DNA from: Ostreococcus mediterraneus
Lineage: Eukaryota > Chlorophyta > Mamiellophyceae > Mamiellales > Bathycoccaceae
Assembly (NCBI GenBank): GCA_012295225.1
Contig: WMKK01000015.1
Span: 124,001-188,000 of the forward strand
Direction: 5' to 3'
Length of the DNA stretch: 64,000 nt
Both the position numbers and the translations under genes were made by a program. Shown here piece by piece: positions 34,696-44,450 of the stretch (the first letter of the stretch is position 1; each line of letters opens with the position of its first letter). Under the pieces are notes generated by a model. The model searched no databases. It was not told the origin of the DNA and worked only from the letters and a program-made list of their open reading frames with translations.

Positions 34696-35499
34696 CTACG
34701 TCGACGACGGCGCTACGGTAATTTTCACCCCGAGTTCGCTCACCGCATACCTCGCCCTCGTGCGCCGCGCCCGCCCTTCGGCCCTAAATGCATTTGTCTT
34801 GTGCGTCGTCTCGCACGCCCCGTGCACGTCCTCTGCGCTGCCCGTTTTCAACGGTTCCAATCGAATGACGCAGTCGGCGTTGTCGTCAATCCACGCGCTC
34901 GCCGCGCCCACATCCCCGTGCGCGCACACAATCACATCCAACGCCTCATCGAGCGCATACACGTCATCTAAAAACTTCTCGAGCGCCGCGCCCTTCGCCA
35001 TGGGCTCTAGCGCGTCTGTACCGTCGATAATCACGCACGTTCGGGACAAAGCCACCGGCTCCGTCGGCTCCGTCGGCTCGCTCGCTCTAAACGCCCGTTG
35101 TACATCCACCACCGCGCGCGCGATGGCGTCCACGAGTTCGCGCCCAGGCATCCCCGACGCCGACGCCGCGACGGCGCCATCGCCCACGCCATCGCCCACG
35201 CTCCACGCGCCGCCGTACGGCGAGGCGTGCGCGTCCACGAATGCGCATGCGCCGCGTTCCACCGCCCTCCGCGCGCCGTCTCGCGCCCCTTTGGCCACCT
35301 TGCGCGCGAGCGCTACGAGCTCTTTCGGTGCGCGTTCGACCGCCACGCACACCACCGCCTGCGGCGCGTCGCATCGCGCGCCGAGAAGGGCGGCGATGAG
35401 CCAAGACGATGGCGCATCGAGATGGTCCACGACGGCGAGCACGCGCGGCGCGGCAGCGCCAGCGTCGGCGTCGAACGCGACGTTGAGCTCAGTGAACAT
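34696..35499 (-). CDS. ELP6: Elongator complex subunit ELP6-like
   Basis: RecA-fold-like subunit of the Elongator ELP4-ELP5-ELP6 ring, which supports tRNA wobble-uridine modification. The start at 35499 gives the N-terminus MFTELN, as in animal and plant ELP6. The open frame extends upstream to 35610 without recognisable sequence. Family-like landmarks are the Walker-B-like strand CVIIDGTDAL, a following helix and V-I-V-x-A-H-G-D, and the late VHGACE region with a terminal beta strand (YAVSELGVKITV). No Walker A is expected in this family. Length (267 aa) fits. The body is Ala-rich, so the call rests on the ends and overall order. Confidence 0.65.
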   Translation of the reverse strand: MFTELNVAFDADAGAAAPRVLAVVDHLDAPSSWLIAALLGARCDAPQAVVCVAVERAPKELVALARKVAKGARDGARRAVERGACAFVDAHASPYGGAWSVGDGVGDGAVAASASGMPGRELVDAIARAVVDVQRAFRASEPTEPTEPVALSRTCVIIDGTDALEPMAKGAALEKFLDDVYALDEALDVIVCAHGDVGAASAWIDDNADCVIRLEPLKTGSAEDVHGACETTHKTNAFRAEGRARRTRARYAVSELGVKITVAPSST

Positions 35500-35690
35500 G
35501 CCTGCGCGCGCCGGGGTGTGTGCGGCGCCGGTGGTTGACGAACGGGTGGGGTGAGCTTGGGCGCCGAAGAGTGGCGTTGACGAGCCGCGAACGCGTCGGC
35601 TTTGAATCAACGACGCGCGCGTGCGCGCGCGTGTGCGTGTGTGTGCATGACTATCGTACTATCGTACCTATTATACGCTAAGAAGCTACG

Positions 35691-38600
35691 CTAGTCGACG
35701 CCGGGGGCGTCGAAGGAGATGCAAAATTTATCAAATGTTTGACGCGTCGGGAGCACGCGGCCGAGCGCGAGCGTTTCGGCGTCTATTAAATTCGCGCATC
35801 CTTGCGGGTGGCATTCCGAGCACCACATCTCGGGAACGATGGCTTTGACGTACGCATTGAAGCGTGCGCGAAGGTTTTGACTGGAGAATGTGGTGTTGAT
35901 GCCTCGAATATCACCGAGATTGATGAGCGTCGCGCGAGAGGCGGAAGACGCGGAGACGAATGCGTCGACGGCGTCGACGGTTGCATTCGCTCCAGTGAAC
36001 CCTTCAATCGTCACCGCTTCACTGCGGTTCGCCGACGAGAGCGATGCGAGAGGTGTAAATTTGAATCCACTCTTGCGCAGTCGCGTCGGCGAGATGAAGT
36101 GATCGAGCGGACAGGAGCTCGGAAGATACTTTTCCTCAGCGCTGCCCGGGTAGTGGCATTGAAATGTAAAAATGTTGTCGTGACCGCCCCACACCTTGTC
36201 ACAATAGCACGACAATGGCGGCAACGCGAGCGTGCGATTCAGTGCAACGGCAACCGCGATGGCGTCGCGTAGGATGTTCAAGTTGGCTTTGAACACGGCG
36301 ATGTGTTCCCTGATGTTTGGCTCACCCGAAAACGTCGTCGTCGCGTCAAACGTGACGTACATTTCATCCGTTGCAGGTGGCGTCACAACCCATAAACCGC
36401 TTTCTTCAAATCGATAACGTTTTGCATCGCCTCCGCTGCCATCGAACGTGTACGTGGCGTGCACGGCGTACGGATGAATCTCGTCCCGGCGCCTTGCCAT
36501 GGAAATGAAGTAGCCGTGCCCATTCGTAAAGAGTTTCAGCGGCAGCACACCGAGCTTAAACGATTGTCCAGTGCTCAACGGCGCGCCTGACTCTAACACG
36601 CGCGTGGGTGATGCGGTGTCAGCGCCTGCGTCGGCAAACGGCTCGAGACCTGGCCATGAATCTTGTTTGCGAGCCATGGCGTTGATGACTTGTTGATGCG
36701 TCGTGAGGCTCGCAAAGCGCCCAGACGTAGCGCTCAAATGCATGAGCCAATCGTGAAGGAAAGCTTTACCACTCGCGCTGTGGCGTAAAAACATCATACC
36801 TGTGTTAAAGATACCGCCACGGGCGTACGCTGCCCCGAGTCTTGCGTCTGATGACGGGCTGAGATTGTCGCTACTAATCATGACATCCGCCGCCTTGATG
36901 TTCGCGCATCCGTCGACATCGTCGTCACACTTAAAGTATGGTGCAGCGTTACGTAACCAGACAACGTCAATGTCAGACAACACGGCGTCATACCCGGCAT
37001 CGAGAAGATCTTTGAGTTGCGAAATCATGAGCCGGCAGAATGTTTTCCAATTATCGTTGGCGTGATCCGTCGCCTGGTTGAGATTTTCATGCAACGCCGG
37101 ATATGTCGCCACGCCTTGCTCTCGAAGTGCTTCTAAAAGCTCAACATCGAGAGCAGCGACGATGAATTTTATGTTTCCAGTTGAATCAGGATCTGAAGCT
37201 GCGTTCTGTAAATGTTTGGCCCAGTTCATCGTCATCGACGCCACGTTGTGGTTGGCAAACGCGATGAATATGACATCCTCACCAGCTTTGGCACCAATAC
37301 CCTGAAGAGCATCGTGTAAACTTTCGTACCGCGCACTATCACGCTTTGGGTTTGACGTCATTAGCTTGGTTTCATTCACGCTCGAGAGCGCCACAGTAGT
37401 TGACGTCTTGTTTGAAACAGCAGCTTTGATTGAAGGCGCGCTAAATGGATTTTCTTCTTGAAGCAAATCGTCAACGACTTCTTCATCCTTTGTCGTGGAG
37501 TTAACTCGGGATGAAGTAAAAGATTTTACATCCACGGTCACGGCACCGTTGCGATCATGCGCAAAGGCGGAATAGAATTTACCGAGCGTGGACAACGCGT
37601 CCGTTCCGCCTTCGCGGCGTAAAATCTCACACGAACCCGCGTACGATGCCGTCGCATGCGGACGAGAAAAACCAACGAAACACCCATCTGGTCCACATGA
37701 ATGCGACTCGGCTTCTAACGCTATCGACGCCGACGCATCAAATGCCTTTGTCGCCTGTGCGTCTTCAAACGCGCAAAAGGACTCAACGGCGGTGTCCACG
37801 ATGAGCACGCGCTCCGTCGCCTCTCCTAACGTCTCAAGCACTTCTTTATCCATGGCAAACGGCGCCATGGTGTAGTGTAATTCGTCTTTATGTTGTACTT
37901 TTGAACCGATAAGCACGCGCGCGGTGCTATGCTTGATCGTATCCGGCGTGCGCGGATTATTTAAAAAGGACCATTCGCGGAATTCCAACCGACTCTTTTC
38001 CAGCGCGTTTATATTCATAATGTGATCAGCCGGACATCTATCATACGGCGGTGGGACATCGCTGATCGAGCACGACGGTAACACATGTCCCCAGTATCGA
38101 TCGCACATGCACGTAATCTTAGGCAAGATGACGATGCGATTCAAAACCTTGCCGAGTGCGAGTAAATTACGCACGGAGAGACGAAACCACGCCGCCGCGA
38201 CGAGATGATTCTCAATCCCCGTTGCGTTCCAAGCATTCGGGAACGCGTCATCACTCATAGTGATGAAATTGCCTTGGTTGTAATACGCATCTGAGTCGGC
38301 TTTCCACAGCATACTCTCGCGAAGTCGCTGTCGTTTGCCTCGAGCTTGTGAAAATTGAAACGTCGTGTGCACGGCGAGCGGCTCGTATGTCGGTGTACGC
38401 TCATGCAATTTTTGCACAAAATATGCGTGTCCTGACGCAAATAATCGCATCGACAATAATCCCACTTTTAGTTTCAATCCCTCGCCCATGGATTTAACCT
38501 GTATCTCGTTCGCATCGCCTACGGTTTCCACGCTGACGCCTTCGTGCGCGCGCAACATGCGATTAAAAATATCTTGGTCGTGCTCATTCTTATTCTCCGT

Positions 38601-39434
38601 CGTCTCCAATTTCACGCGCCACTCCTCTAAAAACGCCTTTGTGTGCTCCGTCGGCTTCAAATATAATATCCCGGTGTTGAACGGCGTGGACCAGCACGCC
38701 TTGATGTCCCAATTCGACGCGTGCAAACAATCCGTCGACGTCGCCATGTCCACCTCCGCCTCGCCCATCGCTCCACGCAACCAAATCCTAGGATCCTTCA
38801 ACCACGTCACGTCAACGTCACTCACCAATACTGTGTGCCCTTGCTTGAGTAAATACGATAAAAAGCCCGCTTTCAAGGCGCCAATCTGTTGAAACGCTCG
38901 CCCGTCGTTGGTCGTCTTCTTCGTCTGCGCCGCATCGTGCAACGGCGTCCCTCCAGTCGCCATCACCTCGTGCGTGTACTGTAAGTTCGCATCGCTATAA
39001 TATGGCACGTTGTTTTCTTGACATATTTTCTCCGTCGCGGCATCGAGTGCGGCGACGACGACGTTGCTCTCGACGCCGACGTCTCGGAGCGACGCGTACC
39101 AGTGCAACATGAACTCGTGAAATCCATTCGACACGAACGACGCAAAAACCGGCTTGCTCGCATCGAGCGTCGGGCCCACGGTCGCAGACAGTGCGGCATC
39201 GGCAGCCTCATCGTCGCTCGCGCGGTGGTGGCGCTCGCGCGCGGCGTGGACGTCCACGTCCTCGTTCGGAAGTTGGATAGCGCGCCGCTCCAACGGAACA
39301 TCTAGTATCGTCGCGCTCGCATCGCGGAACGACGCGAACGAGGCGTAGGATGCGATGGCGACGAGTGCTATGGCTAGGATGATCTTTTTGCGCCGATGCG
39401 GGCGACGCGCAGGACGCGGCTGGACGGAAGCCAT
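35691..39434 (-). CDS. GT77-like glycosyltransferase with two catalytic units
   Basis: Type II Golgi-type protein: a basic N-terminus, then one signal anchor (about residues 17-36). It contains two copies of a nucleotide-diphospho-sugar transferase unit (about 93-500 and 705-1230). The metal/nucleotide-sugar motif is VSDVDVTWL at about residue 206 and LSDIDVVWL at about 820. Each unit has a later FNTG-I/M-x-L/F-L motif, and each ends in a Cys-rich box (CMCDRYWG with CPADH; CYCDKVWG with CPLDH). That box resembles the C-terminal part of plant XEG113-type arabinosyltransferases. The role is probably glycan or glycoprotein arabinosylation or related sugar transfer. The substrate is inferred only by family, but both units look catalytically intact. 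It lies about 160 bases downstream of RBR on the same strand. Confidence 0.8.
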   Translation of the reverse strand: MASVQPRPARRPHRRKKIILAIALVAIASYASFASFRDASATILDVPLERRAIQLPNEDVDVHAARERHHRASDDEAADAALSATVGPTLDASKPVFASFVSNGFHEFMLHWYASLRDVGVESNVVVAALDAATEKICQENNVPYYSDANLQYTHEVMATGGTPLHDAAQTKKTTNDGRAFQQIGALKAGFLSYLLKQGHTVLVSDVDVTWLKDPRIWLRGAMGEAEVDMATSTDCLHASNWDIKACWSTPFNTGILYLKPTEHTKAFLEEWRVKLETTENKNEHDQDIFNRMLRAHEGVSVETVGDANEIQVKSMGEGLKLKVGLLSMRLFASGHAYFVQKLHERTPTYEPLAVHTTFQFSQARGKRQRLRESMLWKADSDAYYNQGNFITMSDDAFPNAWNATGIENHLVAAAWFRLSVRNLLALGKVLNRIVILPKITCMCDRYWGHVLPSCSISDVPPPYDRCPADHIMNINALEKSRLEFREWSFLNNPRTPDTIKHSTARVLIGSKVQHKDELHYTMAPFAMDKEVLETLGEATERVLIVDTAVESFCAFEDAQATKAFDASASIALEAESHSCGPDGCFVGFSRPHATASYAGSCEILRREGGTDALSTLGKFYSAFAHDRNGAVTVDVKSFTSSRVNSTTKDEEVVDDLLQEENPFSAPSIKAAVSNKTSTTVALSSVNETKLMTSNPKRDSARYESLHDALQGIGAKAGEDVIFIAFANHNVASMTMNWAKHLQNAASDPDSTGNIKFIVAALDVELLEALREQGVATYPALHENLNQATDHANDNWKTFCRLMISQLKDLLDAGYDAVLSDIDVVWLRNAAPYFKCDDDVDGCANIKAADVMISSDNLSPSSDARLGAAYARGGIFNTGMMFLRHSASGKAFLHDWLMHLSATSGRFASLTTHQQVINAMARKQDSWPGLEPFADAGADTASPTRVLESGAPLSTGQSFKLGVLPLKLFTNGHGYFISMARRRDEIHPYAVHATYTFDGSGGDAKRYRFEESGLWVVTPPATDEMYVTFDATTTFSGEPNIREHIAVFKANLNILRDAIAVAVALNRTLALPPLSCYCDKVWGGHDNIFTFQCHYPGSAEEKYLPSSCPLDHFISPTRLRKSGFKFTPLASLSSANRSEAVTIEGFTGANATVDAVDAFVSASSASRATLINLGDIRGINTTFSSQNLRARFNAYVKAIVPEMWCSECHPQGCANLIDAETLALGRVLPTRQTFDKFCISFDAPGVD

Positions 39435-39592
39435 CGCCCGCTTGAGTGTGAGGGGTCGAGCGCAGCGAGATTTTTGTAAATGGTTGGCAAATGTTTACAA
39501 TTTGTGTACATAGACGCCACATAAAGTGACGCTTTCGTTCATGTGATTTGCAGCGATGGCTTGAAGCGTGAGGCGTATTACGGACGCGCGCT

Positions 39593-42568
39593 CTAAGAGG
39601 TGCCAAACTTTGGAATTTTGCTTCGCGGACCGTCGGCCCGGGCGGGCGACTGCATGGCGTGATTAATAGCCTCGAATGCATGCGACGATGGCCGGAACCC
39701 GTGTGCGCTCTCGCCAATCGTAGCGAACAAACCTTTTGACCGCGGCGTGTGCGGTGTCATCGAGGTTTGTATGGCGTTGAGGCGATCCGGACGCATCGGC
39801 GAAACGTAAATGTTGTGGTTTGGTAGGATGGGAACACGCCGCATCGGTGAGGATAACCCGTATGGAAGCGGCTCATTCGATGGCTCGGCATCCGTGCTCC
39901 CGTCGTGACTGCGCTTTTTCTCACGTAAAGTGAGTAGGAAGGATTTCACCCGACTCACAAAGACGGTGTTGTAAAATGATATCACGTCGCCTCTTCGCAT
40001 GATTTCGAGCTCTGGATCGCTCTGCTCCAATACGACAGTCCAGAACACTTCCTCGTTTGATTGAGGTTGTTTCGAGTACTGATATATGATATCACGGAAT
40101 GCCACAGTCGGTCTTTGGGTTGCTCCACTATTCACCTTGCACACGCCGTACACCGCCGAGAGAATGATTTGGTCCAAATGCCTGTTGTACAACAAATTTG
40201 TTTGCTCGTACACCACGTGTTCGATGAGCACATAGCTGTTGCGGACGATTTCTTGCGTCAAATTCAGTCGTGTGCACAAATCCGAAAGTCGCCGCGCGGC
40301 GAGGTGCATGACCTTGGCAAAAAACATGCGAAGCGCCTTGAACGCGCACACATCGCACCCATCTGGCATGGACACGTCGTGGTTGCGTACGGGTGCAAAT
40401 CGATCAGGCAATGGACCACTCGCACTCGCGCGTCGTTTGCTTGGCGTAGTCACGCCTCGCATCGGTGACGAAAATGCTGTGAATGCACTGGTCGGTGCCC
40501 GACGCACTGGCGATTGGCACTGCGCCATGGGAAGATGTTCGTCTTCGTCTTGCGTGTGCGTGCGCTCCGTGTCCTCGCCACCCATGGCGGCGAGTTCGGC
40601 AATTGAACCAACGCTCAGCACAGACTTGGACGTCGCTTTTCTGATTGATGGCTTTGGAGCCGGCGAACTCGTCGATGACGGCTCCATCTTTGTATCCCGC
40701 GGGCCTGTATTTGGATGATCCTTCACGCTGTCGTGGTACGTTTGTAAAAACTCAAACAACGTCGACCCTTTGCACCATGCCAAACGCTCAAGCGTCTTCT
40801 CTTCAAGGGAATTAAAATGTCGCTGAATTTCTCGCGGCATGCCCATGTCTGCACGAACGAAAGGTTCGATAATTGTGGCCAAGTCAAATGGGTGTATACC
40901 CAAGAGATGCGGAGTAGCGGGAAACGTCAGCGTCGAAGTCTTGTAAGTCGAGACAATCACCTCCATGGCGCACGTGAGTAGAGATTTAGTAAACCTCTGA
41001 CTTTTCAACAGAGATGAAAAGTTCATGTCATCCTTGGCGGTCCTTGATACCCTCTCGAGCTCGTCGCTCAAAATTCGGTTCAAAAAGTAGAAGAAGACAT
41101 TGGCAATTTCACTCGTGCGCTGCTGCACAAGATCATCCATTACGCTGCTTTGTGGACTAATGTCCGTTCGCATCGTCGTCACCAACGCATCTTCACGAAT
41201 AGCTTGCCCGATGCGCTGGCCCAGTTCTTCGACAGTCTTGTGCAAAGCGTTGACGAGTGCAGCGTCACCCGGGACAAAGGCTCGCAGTGCTTCGAGCTTG
41301 GCTTGGATGCCTCCGGCGCACACGCAGTCGTGCAACCACGTTGCGCTTGTGATGGCCTGAGTGATGGGCGTCGACGGCGGAATTTGCTGTGAGCTACGAA
41401 ACGCGAATCCATGCAATGGACTAGCAGGGCCAGCACCGACCATTTCGATTTTCTTTGGACGGATTGGAGAAAATGGCGCCGCGCGCTGACGTCGCGCCGG
41501 CGTCGCCATCGATCCATGCGTCGTCGCCGTCCAGGATTGCGATAGATCACCAATGATTTTTCTACCAACACTGTTCATGTCATTCATCTCCGTGTACAGA
41601 TACATGGTCTCATCAACCATCAAGCGACCGAATGCTTTCTCAGCGATTGCTCTGTACCGCGCGGACATCGCGTCTGCCGTTGCGTCGCCAAAATCAGAGC
41701 CAAAAACGCCTTCGACGCACAAATCACTCGGTGCAACGTCATCACGGTGCTTGGTTTTATCTTGTTGTGCCACTGGAAAAGTGTCACACACAATCTTCAC
41801 CACGGCGTCCGCCATTTTGACCACCGTCTCCAACTTGGTTTTTGAAGCAGCGCTCAACGAACGCAAAGGATCGGGCAACTTTGTCTCCTCATCCTTGGCC
41901 GTCATGCTCACCATATTCTTCAAGGTCGTTCGCAACGCTCTTTGTGGGACATTCGTCAGTAAAAATGCCTCAACCGCAATCAACAAATGAAAGCACGAGT
42001 ACAAATCTGGAAAGACTGGGAGCGACTCGCACTTGGCGCACAAGTACAAGCTCCACCCCAAACGCGCCGTCGCTTTCCCAATCGCGCTCTCTACATCAAA
42101 ATGCAACGCCAAAAAATCGTAAAACTTCTTCGCAATCACCTTGTTAAACGCAAACGCACTCCGAATCTCACGCACGCGCAGCACGCGCTCAATCTCCGCC
42201 ACCGTCGAAGAACCGCTCTTCACGCGAACAGCCAAACTTCTCGCGCTCGCATTTAAAAATTCCGGTAACTCATCCAGAAACTCCACGAGCGAAACTTCGT
42301 AGGACATTAAAATCGCCGTGATATCAATCCCACCATTCACCGACATCGCGTCGTCCCCGCGTTTGGCGTCTTCGTGTTCGAGCAAACCGACAGAGACAAA
42401 CGCCGCGCACGCGCGCCTCACGCGCTCCCGCGCCAATCCCTGCACCGCACCGCCATCATCTGCGCCATGTCCATCATCCAGCGTCGCGTGCACCGCATCA
42501 TACACATCTTTCGCCAGCGTTTCCGCGTCTTCGCGCCGCGGATGACGCGCGAATACCTCGCGATTCAT
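39593..42568 (-). CDS. RBR: Retinoblastoma-related protein (RBR)
   Basis: Cell-cycle repressor of E2F/DP factors. The frame opens at a TTG (42574); the first ATG is 42568 (MNREVFARHP), giving 991 aa. An N-terminal cyclin-fold/DUF3452 region lies at about 120-230 (LYLCAKCESLPVFPDLYSCF). Pocket A follows (LLTCAMEVIVSTY, HPFDLATIIEPFV, LEFLQTY-like end), then a spacer rich in S/T-P sites (candidate CDK sites), and pocket B (RLSDLCTRLNL, LDQIILSAVYGVCKVN, FRDIIYQYS, DVISFYNTVFV). The conserved tail VPILPNHNIYVSPMR matches the Rb-family IYISP box. The upstream region shared with the Mpv17-like gene carries an E2F consensus, suggesting autoregulation. Confidence 0.93.
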   Translation of the reverse strand: MNREVFARHPRREDAETLAKDVYDAVHATLDDGHGADDGGAVQGLARERVRRACAAFVSVGLLEHEDAKRGDDAMSVNGGIDITAILMSYEVSLVEFLDELPEFLNASARSLAVRVKSGSSTVAEIERVLRVREIRSAFAFNKVIAKKFYDFLALHFDVESAIGKATARLGWSLYLCAKCESLPVFPDLYSCFHLLIAVEAFLLTNVPQRALRTTLKNMVSMTAKDEETKLPDPLRSLSAASKTKLETVVKMADAVVKIVCDTFPVAQQDKTKHRDDVAPSDLCVEGVFGSDFGDATADAMSARYRAIAEKAFGRLMVDETMYLYTEMNDMNSVGRKIIGDLSQSWTATTHGSMATPARRQRAAPFSPIRPKKIEMVGAGPASPLHGFAFRSSQQIPPSTPITQAITSATWLHDCVCAGGIQAKLEALRAFVPGDAALVNALHKTVEELGQRIGQAIREDALVTTMRTDISPQSSVMDDLVQQRTSEIANVFFYFLNRILSDELERVSRTAKDDMNFSSLLKSQRFTKSLLTCAMEVIVSTYKTSTLTFPATPHLLGIHPFDLATIIEPFVRADMGMPREIQRHFNSLEEKTLERLAWCKGSTLFEFLQTYHDSVKDHPNTGPRDTKMEPSSTSSPAPKPSIRKATSKSVLSVGSIAELAAMGGEDTERTHTQDEDEHLPMAQCQSPVRRAPTSAFTAFSSPMRGVTTPSKRRASASGPLPDRFAPVRNHDVSMPDGCDVCAFKALRMFFAKVMHLAARRLSDLCTRLNLTQEIVRNSYVLIEHVVYEQTNLLYNRHLDQIILSAVYGVCKVNSGATQRPTVAFRDIIYQYSKQPQSNEEVFWTVVLEQSDPELEIMRRGDVISFYNTVFVSRVKSFLLTLREKKRSHDGSTDAEPSNEPLPYGLSSPMRRVPILPNHNIYVSPMRPDRLNAIQTSMTPHTPRSKGLFATIGESAHGFRPSSHAFEAINHAMQSPARADGPRSKIPKFGTS

Positions 42569-42991
42569 GTGCAAATGCGTGCAAATCTAATCGTCACAAA
42601 ACCAAACGCCGAAAACGCCGCAATTCCTCGTCGACTGTGGCCGTTCGACGGCGCACGAGCACCGCACGTGCGCGGTGTCGCTATATCTTCGCACCGGCGG
42701 CGTGTGCGCCGTCACCTGGGCACCGCACGGCGGCGCACGGCGGCGATGCGTGCGGGTGAGTGAGGTGTGCTGAATGCAGCTTTTTGGCGGGAAAACAGCT
42801 CGCGTCACAATGTCGCGCCATTCTCGCGCGCGCCCGAGCCCGTTCGCCCCTCATTGAAAGGCAGACGCACAAAAAGACGCGTTGCGCGCTCGTACACGGC
42901 ACCGCGCGCGATGACGACGACGCTGGGGGCGTGAATTCGCTCAAATCGCGGCTGGACGGCCCCTGGGCACCGACCGAATCCAGCGCAGCCG
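42569..42991. other. Divergent promoter region of RBR and the Mpv17-like gene
   Basis: About 420 bases between the two starts, GC-rich except for short AT stretches. It includes a TATATC-like element near 42682-42687 and a perfect E2F site at 42783-42794, roughly midway. No other gene is supported here. Confidence 0.6.
42783..42794 (+). promoter_or_regulatory. Perfect E2F binding-site consensus
   Basis: TTTGGCGGGAAA, the canonical E2F/DP site, about 215 bases upstream of the RBR start and 200 upstream of the divergent gene. An exact 12-base match in a short promoter is unlikely by chance, and RBR is a known E2F target in plants and animals. Binding is inferred. Confidence 0.7.
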
Positions 42992-44341
42992 ATGCTTTCG
43001 CGCGCGCGTCGACGCACGATCTGCGCCGCGCGCGACGCGTTGCACGCGCAAACGCAATCTCGCGCGTACGCTCGCGCGCATCATGGGCATAACGTCGTGA
43101 AGAAGGGCGGGAAGAGGTGTAAACCTCGCGAAGGCAAGGCTGCGTCCAGCCGCAGCGAGGTGGATGAGCTACGACGCGCCGGCGCGTCGTGGATGGATGT
43201 GGTGAAACACGCCGAGGCGAGGAAAGAGCTCGTTGGGGCGTTTATGCTCGGCGCGCGGCTTGGGACGAAATTCAAAAGCGATCCGGTTCGGGCGACGAAG
43301 AAGGCGTTGGCGACGATGCGCAAGTGGCGGGCGGCGGCGAGCGCCGCCGTACCCGTAACCGCGCTGAGACACGCTGGAGGGACGTGGCTTGATGTGCTCA
43401 CGCATCCGGAATTTAAATCACAGTTATGGAACGCTCGACCGTTTCAGCCAGTGTGGTTGCGACAGGGCGCGATGGAAGCCGCCGAGGCGAGCGGCGGCGC
43501 TCGGAGCGTCGTCGACCGCATCAATCCATTCGTACACCTTAGACACGCTGGAGCGTCGCGTTGGACGGCGTTAACGCACGAAAACACGCGGGCGTACTAT
43601 TGGGCCCGTGTTGTGTGCATGTACGTCGCCACTGTGGTTGAACGTCCATTTATAACCGCATTGTTGTCATCCGTGTCCAAATGCGTAGTCTCCGACATCT
43701 TCGTGCAAACCGCGCTCGAAGGTCGGTCGATGTTTGATCTCGACTGGAACCGTGTGGCGTCATTTTTCATCCTCGGTGTCACATACGTCGGTGCGTTCCA
43801 GTACCGCTTGTACAATCACGTGCTTAAACCGTTGAATGATAAGTGGAGGCCGATTTACGGCGTGTCGAAATCCACAGGATTCATCGTCTTCGTCGACCAA
43901 GCGTTCATTCAACCGTTTCTGTACATGCCGACGTTTTTAGCGATTAGAATCATGAGCGAAGGCTCGAAATTAGTCGATCTCCCGCGCGCGGTGCTCGAGC
44001 GATGGCGTGAGACTGGGCCGGAAACCATGCTCGCGCTGTGGGCGGTGTGGGTGCCCGCGCAGGTGATAAATTTTGGCGTCGTTCCAAAGCACCTGACGAT
44101 TCCGTGGATGAATGCCGTAGGATTCTTGTGGAACGGGGTGTTATCGTTTATGCACGGACGGATGCATACACGAGCTGATGCGGAGCGAATCGCAAGCGAT
44201 TTACGCGCAGCGGCGAAGACCGCGGCTGTTGGCGACGCTGGACTGGATTTAGTCGCCGCGGCGACGGCGGTGGCGACGGCGACAACGGAGGTGGAGGCGG
44301 AGGCGGAGGCGGAGGCGCGGATTGGCGAAGACGAGACGTAG
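42992..44341 (+). CDS. Mpv17/PMP22-family membrane protein with repeat-bearing N-terminal extension
   Basis: The C-terminal half (about residues 205-395) has the Mpv17/PMP22 pattern: RPFITALLSSVSKCVVSDI, a YNHVLKPL segment, DQAFIQPFLYM, and the family signature WAVWVPAQVINFGVVPKHL followed by a last membrane helix. Members are small channels or membrane proteins of mitochondria, peroxisomes or plastids. Typical proteins have about 180-240 residues; this one has 449. The N-terminus is Arg/Ala-rich like an organelle presequence. It is followed by three copies of an LR-x-AGAS-W-x-DV-x-x-H-like motif at about residues 60, 125 and 183. The tail is Ala/Glu/Thr-rich. It is divergent from RBR and convergent with AHAS. 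Confidence 0.85.
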   Translation: MLSRARRRTICAARDALHAQTQSRAYARAHHGHNVVKKGGKRCKPREGKAASSRSEVDELRRAGASWMDVVKHAEARKELVGAFMLGARLGTKFKSDPVRATKKALATMRKWRAAASAAVPVTALRHAGGTWLDVLTHPEFKSQLWNARPFQPVWLRQGAMEAAEASGGARSVVDRINPFVHLRHAGASRWTALTHENTRAYYWARVVCMYVATVVERPFITALLSSVSKCVVSDIFVQTALEGRSMFDLDWNRVASFFILGVTYVGAFQYRLYNHVLKPLNDKWRPIYGVSKSTGFIVFVDQAFIQPFLYMPTFLAIRIMSEGSKLVDLPRAVLERWRETGPETMLALWAVWVPAQVINFGVVPKHLTIPWMNAVGFLWNGVLSFMHGRMHTRADAERIASDLRAAAKTAAVGDAGLDLVAAATAVATATTEVEAEAEAEARIGEDET

Positions 44342-44450
44342 TGTCGTAGTGTCGGGCGTTGTTAGGCGTGATTTGTTTGATTTGTTTAATAAGAATTTCT
44401 TTCGTTAAAAAAGCAAGTTCACGTTTTACAGGTTGTTTTGTTTCTCTTAT

